Shown here: positions 8,836 to 17,525 of the stretch, piece by piece | How the letters are laid out: every line of letters begins with the position of its first letter | How positions within the stretch are numbered: position 1 is the stretch's first letter | DNA from: Polaribacter sp. | GTDB lineage: Bacteria > Bacteroidota > Bacteroidia > Flavobacteriales > Flavobacteriaceae | DNA: 64,000 bases | Assembly: GCA_023254055.1 (NCBI GenBank) | Contig: JALQYN010000012.1 | Location: 1 to 64,000, forward strand | Direction of reading: 5' to 3' | The notes under the pieces: model-generated | Database searches by the model: none | Seen by the model: the letters and a program-made list of their open reading frames with translations, nothing else | Told to the model about the DNA's origin: nothing | Position numbers and translations under genes: made by a program

Positions 8836-9393
8836 TTATCGTGGTTTATATTTTAATAATTCGTGTTTCTTATCATATGAAAGCACTTTACTCACAAAAT
8901 GACCTTTATTGGTGTCATACACATTACATTTTCTAATTGGTTTTGCATACAAATGTAGTGATATACTTTTTTGATTTGACACGTTTTCAAGATCATGAAA
9001 ACCCATGAAATCTTTCATATACGAAACTCCTCCAGAAGTAAACTCTGTAGTCTTTACAACTTTCAATTCTTCTATTTCGTTTTTCTGATATATATTTTCT
9101 CTAAATGCACCTTCTACAAAATACACCCAACATTCTTCTCCACCGTGATCATGGATCTCTGTCACCTGTTTTTTATCCCAGCAGATTAAAAGCAATTCAA
9201 AATTTTCATTTTCAACAATGCAATTTCGAGTATAACAATTCTCAGACCATGTTGCATATTTTTTAAACTCCGCAATTGGTAATTCTAAAGCATTTAAAAT
9301 TTCAGTATAATTTGCCCTCTCTTCTTCATCTAAAATTTGAACAAGCTCTGCAAATGTTTCAACGTTTTTTTGTGTTTTTTTTGATGTTTTCAA
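8836..9393 (-). CDS. Cysteine dioxygenase
   Basis: This is a cupin iron enzyme that oxidises L-cysteine to cysteine sulfinate with O2. By comparison with the rat enzyme the three iron ligands are visible as H81 and H83 (EIHDHGGEECW) and H133 (MGFHDLEN). The substrate-binding pair H147/Y149 is in SLHLYAKP. Cys88 aligns with rat Cys93, the residue cross-linked to the tyrosine, which many bacterial homologues replace by glycine. At 185 residues it is close to the usual 200. It is the first gene of a two-gene operon with the decarboxylase. A possible -7 box TATATTAG lies upstream on the minus strand near 9.46 kb. Confidence 0.93.
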   Translation of the reverse strand: MKTSKKTQKNVETFAELVQILDEEERANYTEILNALELPIAEFKKYATWSENCYTRNCIVENENFELLLICWDKKQVTEIHDHGGEECWVYFVEGAFRENIYQKNEIEELKVVKTTEFTSGGVSYMKDFMGFHDLENVSNQKSISLHLYAKPIRKCNVYDTNKGHFVSKVLSYDKKHELLKYKPR

Positions 9394-9676
9394 GAGTTTT
9401 TAGCTGTTTTTTGAGTTAAATTAAGTAAAAATTATTGTTTTTTTGAGTTTTTGCTAATATACCTTTTTGATGTCTTTTAAACGAATAATTTAAAAAAGAA
9501 TGCCTTTTTTAAAGATCGGATTCTTTAGAGTCAATTAGGTTATTAGTTGTGTAAAGAAGATAAAACTAACAACAACACAAAATTTATAAACTATTTTTAA
9601 GAAATTAAATTTTGTTAAATTTTCTTCTTCTTTTTTAAAAATTAGTAACTTAGTGTGCACTAAAAAAATCAGGCAT

Positions 9677-10132
9677 TTGAAAACACTCACTATCAACGGA
9701 AAAAACCACACCATAGAGGCACAAGACGATATGCCTCTTTTGTGGGCAATAAGAGATATTGTTGGATTAACTGGCACCAAATACGGATGCGGAGTTAGTC
9801 AATGTGGCGCATGTTCTATACTTATAGATGGCGAAGTAGTAAGATCTTGTAGCTTACCAGTAAGCTATGGAATTGGAAAACAAATAACAACCATAGAAGG
9901 TAAAACAGACAATCTTGAATATTTAAGAGAAGCTTGGGAAGAAATAAATGTTCCGCAATGTGGTTATTGCCAATCTGGACAATTAATTGCTGCAGCTTCT
10001 TTGTTAAATACCAATCCTAATCCTTCAGATCAAGACATTGATGATGCTATGAGTGGTAATATATGTAGATGCGGAACCTATCCTAGAATAAGAAAAGCAA
10101 TTCATAAAGCTGTAAAACTTAAAAACAAATAG
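9677..10132 (+). CDS. [2Fe-2S] subunit of a molybdenum hydroxylase (isoquinoline 1-oxidoreductase alpha-like)
   Basis: This is the electron-transfer subunit of a xanthine-oxidase-family enzyme. Plant-type ferredoxin cysteines are in [18 protein letters not shown] plus SCSLP (first cluster). The helical domain has CGYCQSGQ and [10 protein letters not shown] (second cluster). At about 150 residues it has the size of IorA. The ORF track starts at a GTG (9653), giving MCTKKIRH. The TTG at 9677 gives [10 protein letters not shown], which matches the usual family N-terminus, so I prefer it. The choice stays open. The gene overlaps no other and runs 2 bp before the large subunit, so it is co-transcribed. 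Confidence 0.92.
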   Translation: MKTLTINGKNHTIEAQDDMPLLWAIRDIVGLTGTKYGCGVSQCGACSILIDGEVVRSCSLPVSYGIGKQITTIEGKTDNLEYLREAWEEINVPQCGYCQSGQLIAAASLLNTNPNPSDQDIDDAMSGNICRCGTYPRIRKAIHKAVKLKNK

Positions 10133-10134
10133 AT

Positions 10135-12327
10135 ATGGAAAGTATACAAAATATGAGCCGTAGAAATTTTGTGAAAGTTTTTGGCTTAGCTTCAGGAGGA
10201 TTAATTATCGGATGTCAATTTTCATCAGAAAAAAATATTGTAAGAATAGATGACGGGACTACTTTTGCGCCAAATTTATTTGTGCAACTAAAAAAAGATG
10301 GAAAATTAATTTTGGTGTGTTCTCGTTCTGAAATGGGACAAGGAATTAGAACTTCATTGACTTCTGCCATTGCAGATGAAATGGAAGCTGATTGGAACTA
10401 TGTATCTGTAGAACAAGCAACTGGTGATCAAAAGTTTGGAAATCAAAATACGGATGGCTCTCGAAGTGTAAGAACTATTTTAGAACCTATGCGTAAAATG
10501 GGTGCAACTGCAAAAGCACTATTAATTGCTGCTGCGGCAAAAAAATGGCAAGTTGCTGAAACAGACTGTAAAGCAGAAATGCACTATGTGATCAATAAAA
10601 ATAATGATAAAAAAATATTTTTTGGAGATCTAGTTGAAGATGCAATGAAAATGGATGTTCCCACAAACATCTCTTTAAAAGATAAGAAAGATTTCAATTA
10701 TATTGGAAAAACACTGGGAAGTGTTGATATTAAAGACTTCACACATGGTTCTGCTACTTACGGTTTAGATGCTCGCCTACCCAACATGAAATTTGCAGTC
10801 ATCGCTCGTTGTCCATCAACCTTTGGAACAGTAAAAAGTTTTGACAAAACTGCTACTCTTAAAATTGCAGGAGTAGAAAATGTAATTGAACTAGAACGTG
10901 TAAAAAAACCTTTCGGAATGCTAGGTGGAGTTGCAGTTATTGCATCCAATACTTGGTCTGCAATTCAAGGAAGAAATAATTTAGATATTCATTGGGATAA
11001 AGGATCAAATGGACAGTATGATAGTAAAAAATACATGCAAAAAATTACCAGTCGTGTACACAATAATGCTAAAGTTGCTCCACCTACAAAAGGCAATGTA
11101 AATACAGCCTTTTCAAAAGCTTCTCAAATTGTTGAAGCCACTTATCAATTACCTCATTTAGCTCACGCACCCATGGAAACACCTAATGCATTAGCTTGGG
11201 TACATGATGGAAAATGTGAGGTTTGGGCACCTTTACAAGACCCACAAACAGCAAGAGCTGATGCTGCTGCTTATTTAGGAATCGAAGTAAAAGATGTTAC
11301 TATCAATGTTACTTTTTTAGGAGGCGGATTTGGTAGAAAATCTAAACCTGACTTTGTCATTGAGGCTATTACGTTATCTAAAAAAATAAATGCACCCGTT
11401 CAGGTAGTATGGACACGTGAAGATGATATTCAACATGGCTATTATCACACCACAAACGCGCAATACTTAAAAGCATCCTTAGATAAAAATGGAGATGTAA
11501 CGGGCTGGCTGCATAGAACTGCTTTTCCAAGTATCAATTCTACTTTTATGCCAGGAGCAAATTATGCTGCAGGTTGGGAAATTGGACAAGGAATGAATAA
11601 CAATCCTTTTGACATACCAAATACTCGTTACGAAAATGCAAAAGCAGAACCTTTTGTAAGAATTGGTTGGTTGCGTTCTGTTTGCGCTATTTTTCATAGT
11701 TTCGGAATCAATTCTTTTATTGATGAATTAGCAGACAAAGCAAAAAAAGACCCATTACAATTCAAATTAAATTTAATTGGAAAGGATAGGATTAGAGAAG
11801 AAAAATCTCCGCATCCATTAAACACAAAACGTTTAAAAAACGTGATGAATATTGCTGCTAAGAAAGCAAACTGGGGAAGAGAACTACCGGAAGGACATGG
11901 ATTAGGAATTGCTTTTTATTACAGTTTTTACAGTTATGTTGCTACAGTTGTTGAAGTTTCTGTAATTAATAATAAATTAAAATTACATCATATTTGGACC
12001 GTTTTAGATTGTGGTATGGTTTTAAACAAAGACAATGTTTTAAATCAAATGGAAGGTGCATCTGTTTTTGGATCTTCAATTGCATTGTACGGAAAAATTA
12101 CCGCTAAAGATGGTGCTATTGAACAAAGTAATTTCCATGATTATAAAATGACAAGAATGAACGAAATTCCGCCAATTGACGTAACTCTTGTAGAAAGCGA
12201 TGAAGCTCCAACCGGAGTTGGTGAACCTGGTGTTCCACCTGTTGCTCCTGCAATTGCAAACGCAATTTTTAATGCTAGTGGGAAAAGATATCGCTCATTA
12301 CCATTATCCGATCACGGATTGGTATAG
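10135..12327 (+). CDS. Molybdopterin-binding subunit of aldehyde/isoquinoline oxidoreductase (IorB-like), Tat lipoprotein
   Basis: This is the catalytic large subunit (730 residues) of an IorB/XDH-type molybdenum hydroxylase that oxidises aldehydes or N-heterocycles. The N-terminus MSRRNFVKVFGLASGG has a twin-arginine signal, and the following LIIGC is a lipobox. The folded holoenzyme is thus probably exported by Tat and anchored in a membrane. Cofactor motifs include GGGFGRKSKPDFVIEA and the C-terminal GEPGVPPVAPAIANAIF with the catalytic glutamate. It acts with the small [2Fe-2S] subunit just upstream. No FAD subunit is present, as expected for the two-subunit class, and electrons would go to a cytochrome. 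The substrate cannot be read from the sequence. Confidence 0.92.
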   Translation: MESIQNMSRRNFVKVFGLASGGLIIGCQFSSEKNIVRIDDGTTFAPNLFVQLKKDGKLILVCSRSEMGQGIRTSLTSAIADEMEADWNYVSVEQATGDQKFGNQNTDGSRSVRTILEPMRKMGATAKALLIAAAAKKWQVAETDCKAEMHYVINKNNDKKIFFGDLVEDAMKMDVPTNISLKDKKDFNYIGKTLGSVDIKDFTHGSATYGLDARLPNMKFAVIARCPSTFGTVKSFDKTATLKIAGVENVIELERVKKPFGMLGGVAVIASNTWSAIQGRNNLDIHWDKGSNGQYDSKKYMQKITSRVHNNAKVAPPTKGNVNTAFSKASQIVEATYQLPHLAHAPMETPNALAWVHDGKCEVWAPLQDPQTARADAAAYLGIEVKDVTINVTFLGGGFGRKSKPDFVIEAITLSKKINAPVQVVWTREDDIQHGYYHTTNAQYLKASLDKNGDVTGWLHRTAFPSINSTFMPGANYAAGWEIGQGMNNNPFDIPNTRYENAKAEPFVRIGWLRSVCAIFHSFGINSFIDELADKAKKDPLQFKLNLIGKDRIREEKSPHPLNTKRLKNVMNIAAKKANWGRELPEGHGLGIAFYYSFYSYVATVVEVSVINNKLKLHHIWTVLDCGMVLNKDNVLNQMEGASVFGSSIALYGKITAKDGAIEQSNFHDYKMTRMNEIPPIDVTLVESDEAPTGVGEPGVPPVAPAIANAIFNASGKRYRSLPLSDHGLV

Positions 12328-12341
12328 ATTATTAAATTAAA

Positions 12342-12369
12342 ATTCCCGCGCTTTGCGGGAATCTTTTTT
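12342..12369 (+). terminator. Rho-independent terminator directly before the MobA/MocA-like start codon
   Basis: ATTCCCGC-GCTTT-GCGGGAAT followed by CTTTTTTT is a strong hairpin plus U-tract. The U-tract ends at base 12369 and the next ATG begins at 12370. It ends the iorAB-like transcript and may act as an attenuator for the third gene. Confidence 0.85.
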
Positions 12370-12999
12370 ATGATTAAAAATAAAACTATTCTTATCATTT
12401 TAGCTGGTGGAAAATCATCACGTATGGGTTTTCCTAAAGGCTTATTGAAGCACTCTTCTACTTTTTGGATCTTATCACAAATAGAAAACTATATTGGACA
12501 AGAAGTGTATATTGGATTAGGCTTTGATTATCAACGTTATTTTGAAGCAATTCCTTGGCTAAATGAAGCCCTCGAAAAACCGATATCTTACAAAGGAAAA
12601 AAAATCAGAGTAGCACTCAACCAAACACCTGAATTTGGTTTATTTTCTACCATACAAAATGTATTAAGCATCCTAAATCTTGAAGAAAGAAATAACACTG
12701 TTTTGATACTTCCAATCGACGTACCATTATTAAATGCAAAAGGACAAGAAAAACTAGTTTTTGATGAGCAACTCATTTCAATCCCAACTTACAATAACAA
12801 AAAGGGGCATCCTGTTAAATTAACTTCAAAATTTTGGAAATTACTTTTAAATCTGAATTTAAGCGATAAAGACTCTAGATTAGATGTACAAATCAAAAAA
12901 AGAAATGCATCAGAAATTTCGTTAGTTGAAATAAATGATGCATCTATTGTAAAGAATTTAAACACGCCAAATGATTGGCAAGAGTTTATCGATTCTTAA
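12370..12999 (+). CDS. Molybdenum cofactor nucleotidyltransferase (MobA/MocA-like)
   Basis: It has the GT-A nucleotidyltransferase fold with the signature LAGGKSSRMGFPKGLLKH. MobA, MocA and similar enzymes attach GMP or CMP to molybdopterin. The later LILPIDVPLL holds a metal-binding aspartate. At 209 residues it is full length. It follows genes for a molybdenum hydroxylase, whose family uses the cytosine dinucleotide form of the cofactor, so a MocA-type role is plausible. The start is fixed because the signature must be near the N-terminus. A terminator abuts the start codon. Expression must come from read-through or from a promoter that I cannot see. Its stop overlaps the convergent SulP gene by 4 bp. 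Confidence 0.85.
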   Translation: MIKNKTILIILAGGKSSRMGFPKGLLKHSSTFWILSQIENYIGQEVYIGLGFDYQRYFEAIPWLNEALEKPISYKGKKIRVALNQTPEFGLFSTIQNVLSILNLEERNNTVLILPIDVPLLNAKGQEKLVFDEQLISIPTYNNKKGHPVKLTSKFWKLLLNLNLSDKDSRLDVQIKKRNASEISLVEINDASIVKNLNTPNDWQEFIDS

Positions 13000-14624
13000 A
13001 ATTTATATTCTGATAATGATTTTGTAAAATCTTCAGGATTTGCTGCTAGATGATAGCGTGGGTCGTCAATAGCTTCTTCAATAATTCCTGCAAATATTGG
13101 ACTCGATTTATACAATAAGATTTTACAATCTTCACTTAGATGTTTTAATATAATTGATTTTCCTTCTGCTTGATATTTTTCAACCAATGCAAAAATAGCT
13201 TCAATTGCAGAATGATCACTAACTCTTGCTTCTATAAAATCAATTTCTACATGTTGTGGATCATTTTTAACATCAAATTTTTCATTAAAAGCAGAGATGC
13301 TACCAAAAAATAATGGCCCCCAAATTTCATAAATTTTAGTACCGTCTTCTTTAAAACGTTTTCTTGCTCTAATTCGTTTTGCATTTTCCCAAGAAAACAC
13401 CAATGCACTCACAACAACTCCCGCTAAAACCGCAATAGCTAAATCAAAAAGAACTGTTAATCCAGAAACCAATACCAAAACAAAAACATCTGTTCTTGGT
13501 ATTTTGTTTAAAATTCTAAAGCTAGACCAAGCAAAGGTTCCGATAACCACCATAAACATAACTCCCACCAACGCTGCAATTGGAACTTGTTCTATATAAG
13601 AGGATGCAAAAACAATAAATATCAATAAAAATACAGCCGCCGTAATTCCAGATAATCTACCTCTTCCACCACCTTTTATATTGATAATAGATTGTCCAAT
13701 CATTGCACAACCTCCCATTCCACCAAACAAGCCAGTAATTATATTTGCACTTCCTTGCGCAACACATTCTTTATTAGAATTTCCTCTAGTTTCGGTTAAA
13801 TCATCAATTAAGTTTAAGGTCATTAAAGATTCTATCAATCCGATTGCTGCTAAAATCAATGCATATGGAAAAATAAATTGTAATGTTTTAAAATTCATTG
13901 GAATGTTTGAAAACGTTTCTAAATGTAGTGTTGGCAATCCACCTTTTAAACCTTCTCCTCCTCCATCTCTAATAAATGAACCAACGGTAGCTACATCTAA
14001 ATTTGAGAAAATAACAATTCCTGTTACCACTAATATTCCGATTAAAGCTTCTGGTAATTTTTTGGTTGCTTTGAGTTTTGGCAATCCCCACATAATAAGC
14101 ATGGTTAATAAAACCAACCCTATCATATACCATAAACCATTACCTTCTAACCATACTTTTTCACCATTTACATTAGTTTTAAACATCCCTAATTGAGATA
14201 AGAAAATAACGATAGCCAATCCGTTTACAAAACCCATCATCACAGGATGTGGAATCAATCGAACAAACTTTCCTAATTTAAAAACACCTGCTAAAATTTG
14301 AATGAATCCCATTAAAATTACTGTTGCAAATAAGTAGTACAAACCAAGATTTTCATCAGGATTCCCCATAGCATTCCCTTCACTTACTAAAGAAACCATC
14401 ACAACCGCTAAAGCACCTGTTGCTCCTGAAATCATTCCTGGCCTACCTCCAAAAATAGAAGTAATGAAACCAATCATAAATGCTGCATATAATCCCACCA
14501 AAGGATCTACTCCTGCAACAAAAGCAAAGGCAACAGCTTCTGGGACCAAAGCCAATGCAACTGTAATTCCTGACAAGACATCATTCTTTACATTTTTAAC
14601 TCTCTTTCTTATAAATTCTGTCAT
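12996..14624 (-). CDS. SulP-family inorganic anion transporter with STAS domain
   Basis: This inner-membrane anion transporter is of the SLC26/SulP type (sulfate, bicarbonate or similar). The N-terminal region has DVLSGITVALALVPEAVAFA, the conserved first membrane segment. About 10-14 hydrophobic segments reach residue 420. A C-terminal STAS domain (about 430-542) contains GPLFFGSISAF and HVEIDFIEARVSDHSA. The length of 542 residues is normal. Its ion is not determined by the sequence. Bicarbonate or sulfate is most common in the family. It overlaps the end of the convergent nucleotidyltransferase gene by 4 bp and is otherwise a single-gene unit. Confidence 0.93.
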   Translation of the reverse strand: MTEFIRKRVKNVKNDVLSGITVALALVPEAVAFAFVAGVDPLVGLYAAFMIGFITSIFGGRPGMISGATGALAVVMVSLVSEGNAMGNPDENLGLYYLFATVILMGFIQILAGVFKLGKFVRLIPHPVMMGFVNGLAIVIFLSQLGMFKTNVNGEKVWLEGNGLWYMIGLVLLTMLIMWGLPKLKATKKLPEALIGILVVTGIVIFSNLDVATVGSFIRDGGGEGLKGGLPTLHLETFSNIPMNFKTLQFIFPYALILAAIGLIESLMTLNLIDDLTETRGNSNKECVAQGSANIITGLFGGMGGCAMIGQSIINIKGGGRGRLSGITAAVFLLIFIVFASSYIEQVPIAALVGVMFMVVIGTFAWSSFRILNKIPRTDVFVLVLVSGLTVLFDLAIAVLAGVVVSALVFSWENAKRIRARKRFKEDGTKIYEIWGPLFFGSISAFNEKFDVKNDPQHVEIDFIEARVSDHSAIEAIFALVEKYQAEGKSIILKHLSEDCKILLYKSSPIFAGIIEEAIDDPRYHLAANPEDFTKSLSEYKF

Positions 14625-14672
14625 GATTTCATGCTATTATTGAAGTCGGCAAATATAGGTTTTATTTTAAAC

Positions 14673-15272
14673 TTATAATTGCTTGTATGCATCTATAACC
14701 AACTTAATGTTTGCATAAGTATTCTGCAATGCTTCGTTGACTTTAGCTTCATTTTTAAATTCCACTTTGGTAATACCTTCTTCTAATTGTGGAATTAATC
14801 TTTCTTGAAAATTTGTTGTCATTAAAAACCAATGTGTGATTTTTAGTTGTTGAATATTATTCATAAAAAACAAATGATAGGTAGTAATTAAAGGTTGCAC
14901 TAAAGCCAACTCTTTTACACCGCATTCTTCTTCAACTTCTCTTACTGCAGTTTGTTCAATTGTCTCTCCTTTTTCAATTCTTCCTTTAGGCAAATCCCAA
15001 GTATCTAGACGATAAATAAAAAGGATTTCTTTATTTTTATTTAAAACCAAACCACCACCTGCTGAAACCACTTTGAAATTTTTTTTGAAAGTTTTCCAAT
15101 CTTTTTCAAGGTTCGCACAAAATAAATTTACGCCTTTGGTTTTGCTTTTTTTAAGTTTATGCAAGATTTCATCTACTACAACATCCTTAAAAATATAAAC
15201 ACGATAATTATTGTCTTTTTTTAATGAATCTGTTAAAATAATTGGCTTATCATTTACAAAAACTTTATACAT
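14673..15272 (-). CDS. NUDIX hydrolase
   Basis: This is a hydrolase of nucleoside diphosphate-X compounds. The Nudix box GRIEKGETIEQTAVREVEEE-CGV fits GX5EX7REUXEEXGU, near the middle of the protein. An N-terminal extension of about 65 residues starts MYKVFVNDKPIIL. I use this ATG (15270-15272) and not the ORF-track start at 15293, which would overlap pyrE. The chosen start is only 7 bp from the divergent pyrE start, so their promoters must lie inside each other's reading frames. The substrate is unknown. Confidence 0.88.
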   Translation of the reverse strand: MYKVFVNDKPIILTDSLKKDNNYRVYIFKDVVVDEILHKLKKSKTKGVNLFCANLEKDWKTFKKNFKVVSAGGGLVLNKNKEILFIYRLDTWDLPKGRIEKGETIEQTAVREVEEECGVKELALVQPLITTYHLFFMNNIQQLKITHWFLMTTNFQERLIPQLEEGITKVEFKNEAKVNEALQNTYANIKLVIDAYKQL

Positions 15273-15279
15273 TTGTGAT

Positions 15280-15921
15280 ATGATTTTAAACAAAGATACA
15301 GCAAAAAAAACAGCTGAGTTTTTATTGCAAATAAAAGCTATAAAGTTAAGTCCTTCAGAGCCATTTAATTGGGCTTCAGGTTGGAAATCTCCAATTTATT
15401 GTGACAACAGAATTACTTTATCTTTTCCTTCTGTTAGAAATTTCCTAAAAGAAGAAATCGCAAAATTAGTTGAGCTAAAACACGGAAAACCTGATGCTAT
15501 AGCTGGTGTAGCTACTGGAGCTATTGCAATTGGAGTTTTGGTTGCGCAAGAATTAGGTGTTCCGTTTGTATATGTTAGACCCGAAGCAAAAAAACACGGT
15601 CGCAAAAATCAGATCGAAGGTCATTTAGAAAAAGGACAGAATGTTGTTGTAATTGAAGATTTAATTAGCACCGGAAAAAGTAGTTTACTTGCTGTGGAAG
15701 CTTTAAAGGAAGCCGATGCAAATGTTAAAGGAATGATTGCGATTTTTACTTATGGATTTGAAGTTGCCGAAAACAATTTTAAAGAGAGTAATGTAGAACT
15801 AACTACCTTAAGTGATTATGAATATTTGTTAGAACAGGCTTTAGACAGCAATTATATTTCAGACAAAGAATTAAACACACTACAAGATTGGAGAAAAAAT
15901 CCTAGTAGCTGGAATCAATAA
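15280..15921 (+). CDS. pyrE: Orotate phosphoribosyltransferase
   Basis: It converts orotate and PRPP to OMP in pyrimidine synthesis. The PRPP loop VVVIEDLISTGKSSLLAV is clear, along with SGWKSPIYCDNR for orotate and FVYVRPEAKKHGRKNQIEG for the catalytic loop. MILNKDTAKKTAEFLLQIKA is the true N-terminus, 23 codons inside the ORF of the track, giving 213 residues as expected. It is followed 6 bp later by an SRPBCC gene on the same strand. The start lies 7 bp from the divergent NUDIX start. Confidence 0.95.
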   Translation: MILNKDTAKKTAEFLLQIKAIKLSPSEPFNWASGWKSPIYCDNRITLSFPSVRNFLKEEIAKLVELKHGKPDAIAGVATGAIAIGVLVAQELGVPFVYVRPEAKKHGRKNQIEGHLEKGQNVVVIEDLISTGKSSLLAVEALKEADANVKGMIAIFTYGFEVAENNFKESNVELTTLSDYEYLLEQALDSNYISDKELNTLQDWRKNPSSWNQ

Positions 15922-15927
15922 AAAACT

Positions 15928-16317
15928 ATGAATTTAGAAAGCACAAAAGTTACCGTTGCAAGATCTTCAAAAGAAGTTTTTGAATTTTTAATCAACCTTC
16001 AAAATTTTGAAAAATTAATGCCAGAAAATACTCAAAAATTCGAAGTTGATGGTGATTCGTTTTTATTTGCTTTAAAAGGAATGCCAGAAATAAGATTGAT
16101 TTTAAAAGAGAAAACTGCTTTTTCAAATATAACTTTAGGTGCTGCAAGCAGTAAATTACCATTTACTTTATCAGGAAATATTAGTGAAATTAGTGACACT
16201 CAGTGTGAAGTTCAATTAATTTTTAATGGCGATTTCAATCCAATGATGGCCATGATGGTGAAAAATCCACTCACAAAATTTATTGAAGTGTTGGCTGAAA
16301 ATATTTCTAAAATTTAA
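15928..16317 (+). CDS. SRPBCC-fold protein
   Basis: This small protein of 129 residues has the START/Bet v1-like helix-grip pattern: an N-terminal strand ESTKVTVARSSKEVFEFLINLQNFEKLMP, alternating strands, and a C-terminal amphipathic helix. Such proteins bind hydrophobic ligands. No catalytic residues are known. It follows pyrE with a 6-bp gap, an order often seen in Flavobacteriaceae. It probably shares the pyrE transcript. Its last 4 bases overlap the convergent birA stop. The function is unknown. Confidence 0.8.
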   Translation: MNLESTKVTVARSSKEVFEFLINLQNFEKLMPENTQKFEVDGDSFLFALKGMPEIRLILKEKTAFSNITLGAASSKLPFTLSGNISEISDTQCEVQLIFNGDFNPMMAMMVKNPLTKFIEVLAENISKI

Positions 16318-17042
16318 GCAAAAGAAATTTCTTTTACTCCAAACTCTTTAATTGCATCATTTTCCAATTCTATTTGCAACTTCCCAACAGAAGAAACACC
16401 AATAATTTTTCCCATAAACAGTGAGCCATTACTATTTTTAAACATAGTTGGGGTGTTTTTTTTATACAAATATTTTAAATAATTTTTCTTTAAAACATTC
16501 GTAGATGCATTGGTTATATATGAAATCTGAATTTTTAATTCAGAAATTAATTCACTTAACAAAGTATCTAAATTTACTTCATAGTTTAGTTCATTAACAA
16601 TCGAAGTTGCATTTAAATTATGTGAAAAAACCGTTTGATTTACATTCAGTCCAATCCCAATAAATGAATGTTTAATTTCTTCTTTTAGCATGACATTTTC
16701 TACCAAAATTCCACATATTTTTTTATTTGATGACAAAATGTCGTTTGGCCATTTAACCGCTAATCTTGGCAACTTATGTGCTTTTAATACATTCAGAATT
16801 GCAATAGAAACTGCATAATTAATTAAAACTTGATGACTTATCGGCAAAGAGTTAAATTGAACAAACACACTACACAACAAGTTTTTATTGGGCTCAGAAA
16901 CCCATTTAGTTCCCATTTGACCTCTACCATTCGTTTGCTCTTTAGTTACTGCAATTGTAAAGTTTTCTAACAAGGAAGTATGTGTCATTTCTTTTAAAAA
17001 AGAATTGGTAGAATCGATGGCATTAAGTTTGATTATCTTCAT
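16314..17042 (-). CDS. birA: Biotin--[acetyl-CoA-carboxylase] ligase
   Basis: It activates biotin with ATP and attaches it to the carboxylase carrier protein. The core catalytic motif TNGRGQMGTKWVSEPNKNLL (biotinyl-AMP loop) is visible near residue 37, with LAVKWPNDILSSNKKICGIL following. The C-terminal SH3-like part is short. At 242 residues it lacks the N-terminal DNA-binding domain of E. coli BirA, so it is a monofunctional ligase and not a repressor. It converges on the SRPBCC gene with a 4-bp overlap and is divergent from rsfS. Confidence 0.94.
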   Translation of the reverse strand: MKIIKLNAIDSTNSFLKEMTHTSLLENFTIAVTKEQTNGRGQMGTKWVSEPNKNLLCSVFVQFNSLPISHQVLINYAVSIAILNVLKAHKLPRLAVKWPNDILSSNKKICGILVENVMLKEEIKHSFIGIGLNVNQTVFSHNLNATSIVNELNYEVNLDTLLSELISELKIQISYITNASTNVLKKNYLKYLYKKNTPTMFKNSNGSLFMGKIIGVSSVGKLQIELENDAIKEFGVKEISFA

Positions 17043-17129
17043 TTGTTAAAAATTCTACAAACATGTAGATGATAGCGCAAAATAATCATAAAAAAACAAT
17101 AACTTTGTTTTAAATATTAAAGAATTTTA

Positions 17130-17501
17130 ATGACCATAAAAAAAATAAACACTGACGATTTAATTGCTGAAATAATTAAAGGAATTGATGATGTAAAAGG
17201 AGAAGATGTTCAACTATTAGATTTAAGAGAAATTGAAAACACAGTTTGCGATTATTTTATTGTTTGTTCAGGAGGTTCTAACACGCAAGTAAAAGCCATT
17301 TCTGGTTCAATTCAAAAAGTTGTTAGCAAAAGTTTAAAAGACAAACCTTGGCATATAGAGGGGGAAATAAACTCAGAATGGATTTTAATGGATTATGTGA
17401 ATGTTGTAGTTCATGTATTTCAAAAACACATCAGAGAGTTTTATGATATAGAAAGTCTTTGGGGCGATGCTAAAATAACAACAATTAGCCCTTCAAATTA
17501 A
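17130..17501 (+). CDS. rsfS: Ribosome silencing factor RsfS
   Basis: It binds ribosomal protein uL14 and blocks subunit joining when nutrients are short. The family core IENTVCDYFIVCSGGSNTQVKAI and the C-terminal WILMDYVNVVVHVFQKHIREFYDIE are diagnostic. Its 123 residues are standard. It is the first gene of a run rsfS-ftsH-LUD-cdsA-psd-ACBP on the + strand with short gaps (24 bp to ftsH), so the whole set may form one transcription unit. Confidence 0.95.
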   Translation: MTIKKINTDDLIAEIIKGIDDVKGEDVQLLDLREIENTVCDYFIVCSGGSNTQVKAISGSIQKVVSKSLKDKPWHIEGEINSEWILMDYVNVVVHVFQKHIREFYDIESLWGDAKITTISPSN

Positions 17502-17525
17502 TTAATTAGTACAGAAATTTAATTC

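Noticed and set aside
13681-14196. 171-residue ORF on the + strand
   Set aside because: It is entirely antisense to the SulP transporter gene, with composition typical of shadow frames.
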